A stretch of 38,954 nt of DNA, from positions 1 to 38,954 of the forward strand of contig JAQXXU010000097.1 of assembly GCA_029226225.1 (NCBI GenBank). The letters run 5' to 3'. Positions within the stretch are counted from its first letter, which is position 1. The number at the start of each line of letters is the position of its first letter. The notes below the pieces were generated by a model, which saw only the letters and a list, made by a program, of their open reading frames with translations, was not told the DNA's origin and made no database searches. Below, one piece after another: positions 8,301 through 16,408 of this stretch. The translations under genes and the position numbers were made by a program. Origin of the DNA: Lachnospiraceae bacterium (lineage in GTDB: Bacteria; Bacillota; Clostridia; Lachnospirales; Lachnospiraceae).

Positions 8301-9043
8301 ATATCGAGATCCTCACTGTTCCCTGGATTAAACCTTTCATCTAATAATCCGATTTCATCCAGAACATTTCTTTTAAGAAGAAGCGAAAATCCAATGAGAA
8401 ACATTCTGTACTCATACGGATATTCCATCGGCATATTTAAATTTGTACCATATTCTATAATATCGTCTACAGATTTCCAGTCTTTTTTTATCATCTGATT
8501 ACCAGCAGCATAGTTTGACATACTGCCGGTACTGCCTACTTTTTCACTTTCATAGAGTCCCATTTTAAGCCAGAAAAGAGAATTTGGAAGAAGAATAGTG
8601 TCTGAATTCAATAGATATATGTCATTGTCAGGTAGTGCTGTCGCTATGCCATCATTACAGCCACCCGGAAAACCTCTGTTTTCATGTTTTTCTACAAGTG
8701 TTATCCAGTCAAGACTTCTAAGGTAATCAACACTTCCATCCTCAGATGCATTGTCTACAACAATAACCTGACATCTATCCAACGAAATGGTATTCTTAAT
8801 GCTTTCAAGGCATTGTCTGGTAAAATCCAACGTATTATATGACAGAATAACAATAGATGTTCCCGGAACGGAAACACCTTCAGATAACAGCCCATTTATC
8901 TTAGTATTGACATCATCAAGAGATTGCTGATCTGAATTCTTCAAAGCATAAAACTTAGCCTGATAAAGACAAATTAACTCCTGTTCTCTATTTTTTTTCG
9001 CATAGTTATCTGAAAGTGAAATATAAGCTGAAGCGTTATTCAT
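5399..9043 (-). CDS. Multidomain glycosyltransferase (GT2 - methyltransferase - GT2 - helical repeats - CDP-glycerol-transferase-like end)
   Basis: A 1214-residue protein. GT2 domain 1 spans about residues 60-290 (TSIVILSYN at 62-70, VIVVDNASEDGS, LLNSDT at 144-149). A class I methyltransferase-like segment follows at 325-420 (ILELGCGMGNTASL, then FTGVEED). GT2 domain 2 starts near 425 (SISMLCNGKH, WCDDFAKARNAGL, YVDDDEWF at 507-514). A long helical, TPR-like region covers about 600-1060. The last 140 residues match the N-terminal half of CDP-glycerol glycerophosphotransferase-like proteins (IPIPYYDKKPDGTLGEYHFE, HPDVIFIS). Its place between motE-like and fliK suggests it decorates flagellin or another surface polymer; the acceptor is unknown. 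The ribosome site is weak (AAAGGT). Bases from about 7650 to 9043 are clearly AT-richer than the rest of the gene, suggesting a mosaic or acquired gene. Confidence 0.85.
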   Translation of the reverse strand: MNNASAYISLSDNYAKKNREQELICLYQAKFYALKNSDQQSLDDVNTKINGLLSEGVSVPGTSIVILSYNTLDFTRQCLESIKNTISLDRCQVIVVDNASEDGSVDYLRSLDWITLVEKHENRGFPGGCNDGIATALPDNDIYLLNSDTILLPNSLFWLKMGLYESEKVGSTGSMSNYAAGNQMIKKDWKSVDDIIEYGTNLNMPMEYPYEYRMFLIGFSLLLKRNVLDEIGLLDERFNPGNSEDLDICFRLLKSGRVNLLCRNSFVVHFGSKSFAQLQKKGQNYTDLLSLNNKKLLDKMGFDPWQALNDTKSVALSQIREKKERPVRILELGCGMGNTASLIKTVFPNAEFTGVEEDGLKAAYAQAFGNIVNCSVEKADRSESLKKNYFDYIIYSAKHDEVITKKFTPFLRTGGKLINNTGKPVLSISMLCNGKHKEETKKCLQSLMTIKNRLASELIVVDTGCDDEMHDLLGQYADKIVPFKWCDDFAKARNAGLKECTGEWFMYVDDDEWFENTDELVAFFTSGEYRQYKQAAYIVRNYLNADGTEYDDFWAGRMTVLTSKTHFEGEIHEYLAPLEGECKMIHSFEHHYGYVYKDKKDHYAKAVRNIKPLINMINKDPGNLHWYSQLIQEYLAIGDAGRLSDLCDRLIKESDKIDDPEMNWARADFYNGKLWADNHLYQYDQTISDFNSFRKDHRNDEICNASLYFNAISAFYELKDYDNAERYCKKYMQIYEKWQKYDDFDERVNEGSLTTRYIFRERYLWPVISILIETGLKRDDPAELDQYFDKLSSMKNGGKQYDLVYEQIIEFFARAEYQDRYVSYADRMLSYVDSFQKCTEYLIELGKKDKREHTGTTEKLIKVFGQTKNGRNYYLDFLRVRYEAEYGTDRDALLDKYKSLVFMTNDFLNLDASIWQIAKDKDIDLGAIFKQIPLKKWYRVVDEYFSKHTDEQTKKVRELMSTLSDDEDIRFRFFRLKQKETEIAHEKNAASAAEKLSAYCDECIGFYKEIYAEDQFTADESASMLPAECEFAVKFKRAAEISDPSRKEAKLSECGKVFAPFTSALKEYLKKEAAGRQTFIFIIYKAEQMNALESLFDACDADTQSRAIVLPIPYYDKKPDGTLGEYHFEKDAIPEKYHTAYFADTDLEKMHPDVIFISAQMDGGNPKAAVPAEFYADVLKKYTRMLVYVPEEVIEKPGMGEKVFGQVKEQLKRQ

Positions 9044-9052
9044 TTTTTGACC

Positions 9053-9072
9053 TTTAAATTAGTTGATTTAAA
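9053..9072. repeat. Perfect 7-bp AT inverted repeat just before the glycosyltransferase start
   Basis: TTTAAAT at 9053-9059 and ATTTAAA at 9066-9072 form a perfect inverted repeat with a 6-base spacer. It lies 9 bases before the ATG, covers the weak ribosome site, and touches the stop of the Fic remnant. It could be a protein-binding operator or a weak hairpin affecting translation; neither is shown. Confidence 0.4.
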
Positions 9073-9073
9073 T

Positions 9074-9232
9074 CTATATCTGACTTGCTATCTCACCCAG
9101 CACCTCATCGATTTTCTCCAGCATAAACTCGATGAAAAAATCTGAGTTGCCTGCCTTGTGGCAGTGTGAAATGGCGGCAAAGTAATCATCCTGGAATTTT
9201 TCTATCTGACTCTCTATAAGGTGGTTCGTATC
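9074..9232 (-). pseudogene. Remnant of a Fic-family protein gene (C-terminal end only)
   Basis: Between the motE-like stop and the glycosyltransferase, the minus strand keeps 52 open codons ending in TAG at 9074-9076. They read HLIESQIEKFQDDYFAAISH, then CHKAGNSDFFIEFMLEKIDE, then VLGEIASQI. This pattern (xxYxxAIxxCHxxGNSxxFIEFMLxxI) is the C-terminal helix block that follows the catalytic loop in many Fic/DOC-family proteins. An in-frame TAG lies at 9233-9235, there is no plausible start or ribosome site, and the catalytic HPFxxGNGR motif is absent, so this is a broken leftover. The identification comes from memory of the family. Confidence 0.7.
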
Positions 9233-9261
9233 CTAACAAATCAGTACCAAAACCTTTCTGA

Positions 9262-10119
9262 TCAGTTTCCGGACGAAGTGCTCGGGGCGGCTACTGTAGA
9301 GCCGGAATTGTTCGGAGTCGAGGAGTTCGGCTCCATCAGCTTCGTGACAGCAGCAGCTATGTCCGGGTCCATCTGACCTAAAATATCTCCGCGGGCATCC
9401 TTTTTCATAGTCCAGAGGATTTTGCCGACGAGCTTTAAGTTATTTGTCATCTGATCAAAGATGGCAGCAGCTTCCTTAGGCTTCATCGAAGAATATGCTG
9501 CAGCATAATCCTGAAGCTTTGAATCTGTCTGAAGGTCACTGAGTACCTGTTTATAGAGCTTCTCGGCAGTCTCCGGTTCTATCTCCTCATAGTAGCTCTT
9601 GTAGTTGCTGATATCTGGAGCATTGTCCGCATAGACTACCTGCTCGTAAAAGTCCGATTTTTCTTTCTCGAATTTCTTCTCGTTGTTCTGGTACTTCTTC
9701 AGCTGTTTCTTAAGCTGTGCCAGATCTGCAGTATCATTCTCGGCTGCCTTGAGCTGCTTCTTCTGCTTTGCGACCTGTTTCTCGAGCTGCTTAACACGGG
9801 CTACAGCTTCCTGCATCGAAGAAAAGGCGTAAGGATCGTCCTTTTCACTCTCCTTTACAGCCGACTCAGGCAGGATGTTCTTCACTACTGGAACATTTTT
9901 CAGGTAAGGGGATACCATCGTGCCTATCCCGCCTACATCCATATGGATCAGGAGGGCGATAATGCCCAGCCACACGAGAAGGATGATGAGTCCGGCAAAA
10001 AATACTACGACTCCGGAGCCTTTCGAATCCTCATCGTCTCCGCCTTTTTTCTTTTTTCCTTTTTTATTTGTATCAGGACGTGTTTCACGCCTATTCTGTA
10101 CTGCTGTCTGGTCTGCCAT
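9262..10119 (-). CDS. MotE-like flagellar protein (TM, coiled coil, MgtE-N domain)
   Basis: A 285-residue protein in the slot after fliJ, where Firmicutes often encode a MotE-family membrane protein thought to assist motor or export function. It has a charged K/D-rich cytoplasmic N-terminus, one membrane helix at about residues 37-61 (VVVFFAGLIILLVWLGIIAL), a coiled coil at about 100-160, and an MgtE-N-like helical domain at about 185-265 (YSSMKPKEAAAIFDQM, then ILWTMKKDARGDILGQMDPD). A G/S/T-rich tail ends the protein. CAGGAG precedes the ATG, 18 bases after the fliJ stop. Family assignment is by architecture and context. Confidence 0.78.
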   Translation of the reverse strand: MADQTAVQNRRETRPDTNKKGKKKKGGDDEDSKGSGVVVFFAGLIILLVWLGIIALLIHMDVGGIGTMVSPYLKNVPVVKNILPESAVKESEKDDPYAFSSMQEAVARVKQLEKQVAKQKKQLKAAENDTADLAQLKKQLKKYQNNEKKFEKEKSDFYEQVVYADNAPDISNYKSYYEEIEPETAEKLYKQVLSDLQTDSKLQDYAAAYSSMKPKEAAAIFDQMTNNLKLVGKILWTMKKDARGDILGQMDPDIAAAVTKLMEPNSSTPNNSGSTVAAPSTSSGN

Positions 10120-10137
10120 ATATATCTCCTGAAAAAA

Positions 10138-10593
10138 TCAATCGGACTTTTTACCAGCACCGTAAGTATAGCTGGTCAGCTCATCGTTAGCCTTGTTATC
10201 CTCGGCGTTCAGCTCAAGTCTGAACTCATCAAAGGCCTTTTCCTTAAGCCTCTCATGCGTCTTCCTCTCTTTTCTGGCCTCGTCAAGCTTCTGTCTCTCG
10301 AGTTCAAGCGCATTCTGGGCTTTTTTCAATGCAAACATCTGATCACGGATCAGCGACTTCATAGTAGTATCCGCATTTCTTAGGAAAATGATCTCTTTTC
10401 TGTCTATAGTATCACTGTCCACGGCTTCTGCAAGTCTTTTTTCGTAATCAGCACGTCTTACAAGAAGCTTCGTCAGCTTGTCCTGTTCCTCGGATTCTCT
10501 GGCTACCGCAAGAGCGAACTCAGCCTTCTCCTGATTCTCCATCATCTGCTTTAAGTTCAGGACATTCTGCAGACGGTAAATGAATTTTGCCAT
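10138..10593 (-). CDS. fliJ: Flagellar export chaperone FliJ
   Basis: FliJ is the small coiled-coil stalk protein that sits in the FliI ATPase ring and couples it to the FlhA export gate. The product is 151 residues, almost entirely helical and highly charged. The N-terminal signature is FIYRLQNVLNLKQMMENQEK and the end is positively charged (KERKTHERLKEKAFDEFR). The usual family length is about 145-150. It starts 3 bases after the fliI stop. FliJ sequences are poorly conserved, so the name depends on the fliI-fliJ order. Confidence 0.88.
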   Translation of the reverse strand: MAKFIYRLQNVLNLKQMMENQEKAEFALAVARESEEQDKLTKLLVRRADYEKRLAEAVDSDTIDRKEIIFLRNADTTMKSLIRDQMFALKKAQNALELERQKLDEARKERKTHERLKEKAFDEFRLELNAEDNKANDELTSYTYGAGKKSD

Positions 10594-10596
10594 AGA

Positions 10597-11937
10597 TTAT
10601 GATGCCTCTTCTTTCGGCTGTTCCTGCTCCTGTGGAAAAATATCTAAAAGCATCTGTATCTCTTCTTCGAAGTCGAACTTCTCATCGGTCTGTTGTAAGA
10701 GGAATTTATTGACTTCGGGCATTTTTTTGATAGCAAAATCGATCTCTGGATTTGAGCCATTTTTGTATGCGCCGATATTGATCAGGTCTTCAGCCTCGGA
10801 ATATGTAGCCATGACGTTCTTCAGTTGTCCGGCTGCTTTTTTATGATCTTTCTCTGCTACCGCACTCATAACCCTGGAGATAGACGCCAGAACATCTATG
10901 GCCGGGTAATGGTTCTTCTGTGCAAGCTTACGATTTAAGACTATATGTCCATCGAGAATGCTTCGGGCTGTATCTGTGATAGGTTCGTTAAAATCATCGC
11001 CGTCCACAAGGACTGTATACAGTCCTGTGATAGAACCTCTGTCTGAATTACCGGCTCTCTCTAAAAGTCTTGGGAGCTGTGAGTAGATAGAAGGCGGGTA
11101 TCCTCTCGTAACCGGAGGCTCACCCGAAGCTAAGCCTATCTCACGCTGCGCCATACAGAAACGGGTAAGAGAATCCATCATCAGGAGAACATCCTTTCCC
11201 TGATCCCTGAAGTACTCTGCTATGGCTGTAGCAGTCTTTGCTGCCTTCTGCCTGATCAGGGCCGGCTTGTCAGAAGTAGCTACTACTACGACTGAACGCT
11301 TCATGCCTTCAGGTCCCAGGTCATGCTCTACGAATTCGCGGACCTCACGGCCACGCTCTCCGATAAGGGCTATGACATTTATCTCTGCTTTTGTATTACG
11401 GGCAAACATACCCATAAGGGTGGATTTTCCTACACCTGAACCTGCGAAAATACCGATACGCTGTCCCTTGCCTACAGTGATGAGGCCATCCACAGCCTTG
11501 ACTCCGAGAGGAAGTGCATCTTTTATGATGACTCTGCTCATCGGATCTGGCGGATCAGCTTCGCATGGATACTCTTCTGAAAAATGTGGATACTCTTCCC
11601 CTTCCTTAAGGTCATCTATTCGTCCTATTCCATCTACTGTATGCCCTAAGAGAGCGTCGCCTACAGGTATAGAGAGCGGCTTTCCGGTATTTGTGACTAT
11701 CGATCCGACAGCTATGCCCTCAGTAGCCTCATAAGGCATCAGTATCAGCTTTTTATCATTAAAGCCTACGACCTCAGCCATTACCTGCGTACCGAAAGCT
11801 GTCTGGATCCTGCACAGGTCGTTAAGCTTTGCTTCAGGTCCGACCGATTCTATTGTAAGACCTACGACCTTTGAAACTCTCCCGAGCTGGTCGTATAACG
11901 GCTCTTCAAGAGCCTCTTCCATTCTGGACAGATCCAT
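10597..11937 (-). CDS. fliI: Flagellum-specific export ATPase FliI
   Basis: FliI is the type III export ATPase, related to the F1 beta subunit, that helps unfold and load flagellar substrates in the cytoplasm. At 446 residues it has normal family length. Visible motifs are the Walker A loop (GIFAGSGVGKSTLMG, about residues 163-177), IALIGERGREVREFVE, the Walker B strand (VLLMMDSLTRFCMAQREIG) and the family signature GEPPVTRGYPPSIYSQLPRL. The ATG is preceded by AAAGGTGATCTG. It lies 22 bases after fliH and 3 bases before fliJ. Confidence 0.97.
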   Translation of the reverse strand: MDLSRMEEALEEPLYDQLGRVSKVVGLTIESVGPEAKLNDLCRIQTAFGTQVMAEVVGFNDKKLILMPYEATEGIAVGSIVTNTGKPLSIPVGDALLGHTVDGIGRIDDLKEGEEYPHFSEEYPCEADPPDPMSRVIIKDALPLGVKAVDGLITVGKGQRIGIFAGSGVGKSTLMGMFARNTKAEINVIALIGERGREVREFVEHDLGPEGMKRSVVVVATSDKPALIRQKAAKTATAIAEYFRDQGKDVLLMMDSLTRFCMAQREIGLASGEPPVTRGYPPSIYSQLPRLLERAGNSDRGSITGLYTVLVDGDDFNEPITDTARSILDGHIVLNRKLAQKNHYPAIDVLASISRVMSAVAEKDHKKAAGQLKNVMATYSEAEDLINIGAYKNGSNPEIDFAIKKMPEVNKFLLQQTDEKFDFEEEIQMLLDIFPQEQEQPKEEAS

Positions 11938-11959
11938 CAGATCACCTTTATTAAAAAAA

Positions 11960-12880
11960 TCAGAGTGTCAGCAATCTGATCCGCTTGATCAGATTCTTAA
12001 GCTCTGTGTCTATCGATACATCATATACTCCGCCATCAGTCTCTATCATACACTGACCATCTGATAAAAGCGGATCCTTGGCAAACTCAACACTGACTCC
12101 TTCCCCAACCTTGTCGATTATCTCATCGCGTTTTGAGGTAAGTAAGGTGTAGTTCTTTTCGTTTGCCCTTATCAGAAGCTCCTTTGCGGATTCTGCATGG
12201 TTGATACAGTTATCCACCAGTCTTAGGAGCAGATCCTCGTCATCAGAATATTCGATCAGAAACGCTTTCTGAACCACAGAAAGCACAGCATCCAAGACTT
12301 CTTTCTCAAGTGAAGCCTCCTTCTGCCGGTAGTTTTCTTCAAGAACATCAGCCTGCGAGTCCAGGGCTTTCTGTTTCTGCTCATTCTCTTCTCTGGCTTT
12401 ATTCAGGCCGTCTGTATATCCCTGCTGGACAGCCTCATCCCTGGTATGAAGAAAAAGAGCATCCGCCTCTTCCTTGGCTTTATCCATGATGGACTGGGCT
12501 TCTTCATTTGCCGCGTCAAGAATGCGCTGTTTTTCTTCTTCGGTCTGAACAGGCGCCTCTTCCTCGGCCTCCTCTTCCTCCTTTACCTCTTCGAAAAATG
12601 GCTCGCCATTCTCATCTACTGAAAAAAGCGGCTCGTCATCATCCCACTCAGGAATTTTATAAGAGCCGTCTTCATTTTTTTCAAGGATAGGCTTACCGCT
12701 TTCGTCCTTTTGTAAAGTATCTAAGTACTCGTCGGCCGCAGACTTTTTCTGTCTAAGCCTTTCGTCTTCGGCCTGTTTCTGCCAGGCCCGTATCTTCTCG
12801 AGCGCACGGTCATTTGAATTGATCACTACTTTCTCGTCGCTAACCGTGCTTCCATGATAGATGTTATACAACCAGATCAT
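11960..12880 (-). CDS. fliH: Flagellar assembly protein FliH
   Basis: FliH regulates FliI and tethers it to the C-ring. The product has an acidic, E-rich middle (about residues 80-130), a long coiled coil (about 120-200) and a conserved C-terminal domain (SDGQCMIETDGGVYDVSIDT, then LKNLIKRIRLL). The start is uncertain. A longer frame begins inside fliG at 12922, but GGAGGTGAT at the end of fliG points to ATG at 12880 (very close to the site) or TTG at 12871 (better spaced). I chose 12880, which overlaps the fliG end by 17 bases. Position between fliG and fliI supports the call. Confidence 0.9.
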   Translation of the reverse strand: MIWLYNIYHGSTVSDEKVVINSNDRALEKIRAWQKQAEDERLRQKKSAADEYLDTLQKDESGKPILEKNEDGSYKIPEWDDDEPLFSVDENGEPFFEEVKEEEEAEEEAPVQTEEEKQRILDAANEEAQSIMDKAKEEADALFLHTRDEAVQQGYTDGLNKAREENEQKQKALDSQADVLEENYRQKEASLEKEVLDAVLSVVQKAFLIEYSDDEDLLLRLVDNCINHAESAKELLIRANEKNYTLLTSKRDEIIDKVGEGVSVEFAKDPLLSDGQCMIETDGGVYDVSIDTELKNLIKRIRLLTL

Positions 12881-13955
12881 CACCTCCGCCTCTAGAGATA
12901 ATGATCTCACCGGCATCCTCAAGTCTTCTGATAATACCGACGATCTTCTGCTGAGCCTCTTCTACATCCTTCATACGTACAGGACCCATGAATTCGAGAT
13001 CTTCCTTGATCATGGCAGCCAGACGCGAAGACATATTCTTATAGATGGCATTCTGTACATCCTCGTTCGCGCCCTTAAGTGCAGTAGCGAGATCACCGTT
13101 ATCGACCTCACGCAGCACACGCTGGATGGAACGGTCGTCGAGCAGAAGGATATCCTCGAATACGAACATCTTCTTTCTGATCTCCTCTGCCAGCTCCGGC
13201 TCCTCGATCTCGAGAGCTTCCATGATGTGCTTCTCTGTACCACGGTCTACGGCATTCAGGATAGATACTGTAGCATCTACGCCGCCTGCCGATGTGTAGT
13301 CCTGGTTGATAAGACTTGAAAGCTTTCTCTCGAGCACTCTCTCCACTTCTTTTATTACTTCCGGAGAAGTACGATCCATAAGAGCTATACGCTTTGCGAC
13401 ATCCGCCTGCTTCTCTGGCGACAGTGCGCCAAGTATCTGAGCAGCCTGTGAAGCTGGCAGATATGACAGGATCATGGCTATAGTCTGTGGATGCTCGTCC
13501 TGGATGAAGTTTAATACCTGTGAAGGCTCTGTCTTCCTGATAAACTCGAAAGGACGAACCTGCAGAGACGCAGTGAGTTTGTTGATGACTTCCTGTGCCT
13601 TGTCGTTTCCAAGCGCCGTCTCGAGAAGTTCCTTCGCATATCCGATACCGCCTTCAGCGATATACTGCTGTGCAAGGCAGATCTGGTAGAATTCATTTAT
13701 GACCGCATCCTTCACCTGCGGCGATACGCTTCTGGTATTTGCTATCTCAAGTGTCAGCTCCTCTATTTCATCCTCTTTCAGATGTTTAAAAATCTCTGCT
13801 GACCTCTCCGGTCCTAAAGTGATCAGAAGAATGGCCGCCTTCTGTACTCCGGAAAGTCCCTCTGTAGAAGCTGTGTCTGCCGGAGCACCTCCCTGAGTAT
13901 TCGCAGGAGGATTCGCCGCTGCTGTATTTGGTTTTTGTGCCGTTGTATCAGCCAT
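12864..13955 (-). CDS. fliG: Flagellar motor switch protein FliG
   Basis: FliG forms the rotor ring on the MS ring and receives torque from MotA. It has 363 residues. After a P/A/T-rich N-terminal extension of about 30 residues, the conserved part begins GLSGVQKAAILLITLGPERS. The middle domain has the EHPQTIA motif (NFIQDEHPQTIAMILSYLP) and the C-terminal domain has the charged torque helix region (LDDRSIQRVLREVDNGDLAT). Its start ATG overlaps the fliF stop by one base (TAATG). The C-terminal codons contain the GGAGGTGAT ribosome site for fliH. Confidence 0.97.
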   Translation of the reverse strand: MADTTAQKPNTAAANPPANTQGGAPADTASTEGLSGVQKAAILLITLGPERSAEIFKHLKEDEIEELTLEIANTRSVSPQVKDAVINEFYQICLAQQYIAEGGIGYAKELLETALGNDKAQEVINKLTASLQVRPFEFIRKTEPSQVLNFIQDEHPQTIAMILSYLPASQAAQILGALSPEKQADVAKRIALMDRTSPEVIKEVERVLERKLSSLINQDYTSAGGVDATVSILNAVDRGTEKHIMEALEIEEPELAEEIRKKMFVFEDILLLDDRSIQRVLREVDNGDLATALKGANEDVQNAIYKNMSSRLAAMIKEDLEFMGPVRMKDVEEAQQKIVGIIRRLEDAGEIIISRGGGDDLVV

Positions 13956-15598
13956 TATGACTCACCCCAGTCTTCGTTTAACCAGTTGCGGAGCAGATTT
14001 GCTGCTGCCTCTGGTTTTTCGTCAACAAACTTCTCGATAAGCTGTCTCGCTTCAGACTTCTCGTTATATCCGATGTCTTCAAGCTGCTCGTCTTCCTGCT
14101 GCTGTCTCAGGAGCGTATCCACAGATACTTCCTCTGCCTCCTCTTCTTCCTTCTTTCCTCTGAGGCTTCTGAATGCCACAAAGCCAAGGAGGGCAAAGAT
14201 CAGGATAGCAAGGATGATCTCAAGCCAGTCTACCCAGGTACGTCCACCTGTAGAATAGTGGAACTGCGGGACATCGTATGCGTTTATAGTGATATTCGAC
14301 GTAGGAATACCTGTAGCATTAGATACAGCCTGGATCAGGGTATTATTTACTCTGGTAGCCGTCATTCCGCTATTAGCAGCTACAAACTGCGCAAAAGTCT
14401 GTTTTCCGAGCTGTCCCGAAGCCTTCATCTTGTCCTCATCGTAGATCACGTCGTTATAAGCTGTGATGGTGATAGACGAATCTGAGTTATTGACTTTTCC
14501 GGCAGCCTGCTTCGTGTGGGTGTATTTCTCATTCGGCAGGTACTTGCTCGTGGTCTTGTTCGACTCGCTGCTCGTAGTAGCGCCATTAGTCGTCATATAA
14601 CCGTTTACATCGTCATTTGAACCTGTACCAGGCTCACCGGCGTTAGAGCCGGTAGATGATGATGACTCTGTAGTCTGGCTGTCCAGATATCCCTGATCCT
14701 GGCCGTCTGCTACCGAGTATTCCCAGTTCTTTATCTCCGAGTCATCGAAATCCATATCCAGGTTCGCAGCTACCTGGACGTTGTCGTAGACAGCATCTCC
14801 TGTAGTGTTCTGGGAAAGGATCTTCTTTACCTTATCCTCTACGTACTTTTCCTTTTTCTGCTGAGCCGAGAGGTTCGATGAGGCAATGCCTCCCGATGTA
14901 GTCTCGTCTCCGCCTGAGAAAAGGATGTTATCGTCGGTGTCTATGATCGTGATATTTGAAGTAGTCTTATTCCCTAAGCCAGTAGCTACGAACTTCGCTA
15001 CTCCTGCAGCCTGGTCATCAGACATGGAATCTGAAAGGTCTAGCATGACGCTTGCAGAAGACTCCTCAGACTTTGCAGCCAGAGTTCCGTCATCGTCAGG
15101 GATATTCAGGTTCACCTGAGCGTCCTTGACATTCGACAGAGTCTTTAAGTACTTCTCCATCTGCTTCTGCAGCCAGTATGAATTCTTCCTCTGCTTATCG
15201 GACTCTGTAGTTGTAAAAGAGCCATCTACGACATTTGAGAAAGGATAGGAATCATCAGCTTTCTCACCTGTATATCCGTTTGAATAGATGCCGTTCTGGC
15301 CCAAAAGGACCGTAGCATCAGCCTCGTCCTTTTTATCGATGGTAAAAGTCATGCCGTCTTCGGACTGCGTGTACTTGATACTGTCTCCATCCAGAAGATC
15401 CTTTATGGACTGCGCCTGTGTAGCGTCAGTAGCCGTCACCAGAGTCATCCTGTCTGGTCTTGTAGCTACAACTCCTAAAATGATAAGTGCGATAGCAACG
15501 ACAGAAACGGCACTTATGATAAGTGCCTTCTGTCTCGATGTGAATTTTTTCCACCACTCAACTATACGGTTTAATATGTTTTTAATACGATCAGCCAT
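13955..15598 (-). CDS. fliF: Flagellar MS-ring protein FliF
   Basis: FliF builds the membrane-embedded MS ring, the base on which the flagellum assembles. It has 547 residues with two membrane helices, at about residues 25-45 (ALIISAVSVVAIALIILGVV) and 457-477 (WLEIILAILIFALLGFVAF). The periplasmic YscJ/FliF domain lies between (TFTIDKKDEADATVLLGQNG; EKYLKTLSNVKDAQVNLNIP). The cytoplasmic C-terminus, which binds FliG, is acidic with the motif ARQLIEKFVDEKPEAAANLL and ends LRNWLNEDW. It starts 20 bases after fliE and overlaps fliG by one base. Confidence 0.97.
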   Translation of the reverse strand: MADRIKNILNRIVEWWKKFTSRQKALIISAVSVVAIALIILGVVATRPDRMTLVTATDATQAQSIKDLLDGDSIKYTQSEDGMTFTIDKKDEADATVLLGQNGIYSNGYTGEKADDSYPFSNVVDGSFTTTESDKQRKNSYWLQKQMEKYLKTLSNVKDAQVNLNIPDDDGTLAAKSEESSASVMLDLSDSMSDDQAAGVAKFVATGLGNKTTSNITIIDTDDNILFSGGDETTSGGIASSNLSAQQKKEKYVEDKVKKILSQNTTGDAVYDNVQVAANLDMDFDDSEIKNWEYSVADGQDQGYLDSQTTESSSSTGSNAGEPGTGSNDDVNGYMTTNGATTSSESNKTTSKYLPNEKYTHTKQAAGKVNNSDSSITITAYNDVIYDEDKMKASGQLGKQTFAQFVAANSGMTATRVNNTLIQAVSNATGIPTSNITINAYDVPQFHYSTGGRTWVDWLEIILAILIFALLGFVAFRSLRGKKEEEEAEEVSVDTLLRQQQEDEQLEDIGYNEKSEARQLIEKFVDEKPEAAANLLRNWLNEDWGES

Positions 15599-15618
15599 TT
15601 AATTGTGTACCCCTTGGT

Positions 15619-15927
15619 TTAGATCTGCATATTCATTATCGTCTGGTATGCCTGGACGACGTTCGTCCTGATAGCGTTTGTGAACTGAAGGGCTATTTTA
15701 GCCTTCTGAGCCGCTATCATCATATCATGAGTATTATCAGAAAGTCCCAGGGCAAACTTTACCTGCTCGGCATCAGCCTTATTCTGTAAAGTGTTTGTCT
15801 CCTCCACGAGGTTCTTAGCTGCATCAAAAACCGTTCCGAAATCTTCCGTCTGGTTCGGATCCACTCCGCCGCGCTGTGGTGCGGCCTTATAGAGGCTGTT
15901 TGCTGCATCAATTCCTGTAACTGTCAT
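15619..15927 (-). CDS. fliE: Flagellar hook-basal body protein FliE
   Basis: FliE is the small adaptor joining the MS ring to the rod. It has 102 residues, usual for the family. The C-terminal half shows the family pattern (VKFALGLSDNTHDMMIAAQK, then AKIALQFTNAIRTNVVQAYQ, then TIMNMQI). AAGGAAGC lies before the ATG, 14 bases after flgC. Order flgB-flgC-fliE-fliF is standard. Confidence 0.95.
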   Translation of the reverse strand: MTVTGIDAANSLYKAAPQRGGVDPNQTEDFGTVFDAAKNLVEETNTLQNKADAEQVKFALGLSDNTHDMMIAAQKAKIALQFTNAIRTNVVQAYQTIMNMQI

Positions 15928-15941
15928 TTATAAGCTTCCTT

Positions 15942-16394
15942 TTATGATGATGTACCGATTGAGATACCCTGCTGCGCAGTAGTCTTAAGGCCATTAAATA
16001 CCGTGACATTCGCCTGATACGAACGGCTGGCGTCTATCAGGTTCGTCATCTCTGTAACTGTATCTACATTCGGGTAACTGACATAGCCATTGTCGTCAGC
16101 GTCCGGGTTTGAAGGATCATAGACCATTTTAAAATCAGTCGATGTGTCCTCGAATACAGATGCTACCCTGACTCCGTTTCCCTTATACGCGTTTGTATAC
16201 TGGTCAAAGGTCTCGGCGAATGAAGGATTCAGCTTCTTTTCCTCAAAAATAACCGACTTCCTGCGGTACGGGCCGCTTCCGTCTTCGGTATGGGTAGTGT
16301 TTATATTGGCGATATTCTCTGAGATCGTGTCCATTCGTAAGCGCTGGGCTGTAAGTCCGCTTCCTACGATGTCAAATGACTGGAATAAACTCAT
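15942..16394 (-). CDS. flgC: Flagellar basal-body rod protein FlgC
   Basis: FlgC is a proximal rod subunit exported by the flagellar apparatus. It has 150 residues. The N-terminal rod motif is FDIVGSGLTAQRLRMDTISE followed by NIANINTTHTEDGSGPYRRK, and the C-terminal motif is MTNLIDASRSYQANVTVFNG. A strong CAGGAGG precedes the ATG, 14 bases after the flgB stop. Confidence 0.97.
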   Translation of the reverse strand: MSLFQSFDIVGSGLTAQRLRMDTISENIANINTTHTEDGSGPYRRKSVIFEEKKLNPSFAETFDQYTNAYKGNGVRVASVFEDTSTDFKMVYDPSNPDADDNGYVSYPNVDTVTEMTNLIDASRSYQANVTVFNGLKTTAQQGISIGTSS

Positions 16395-16408
16395 GAGGTC
16401 CTCCTGTC

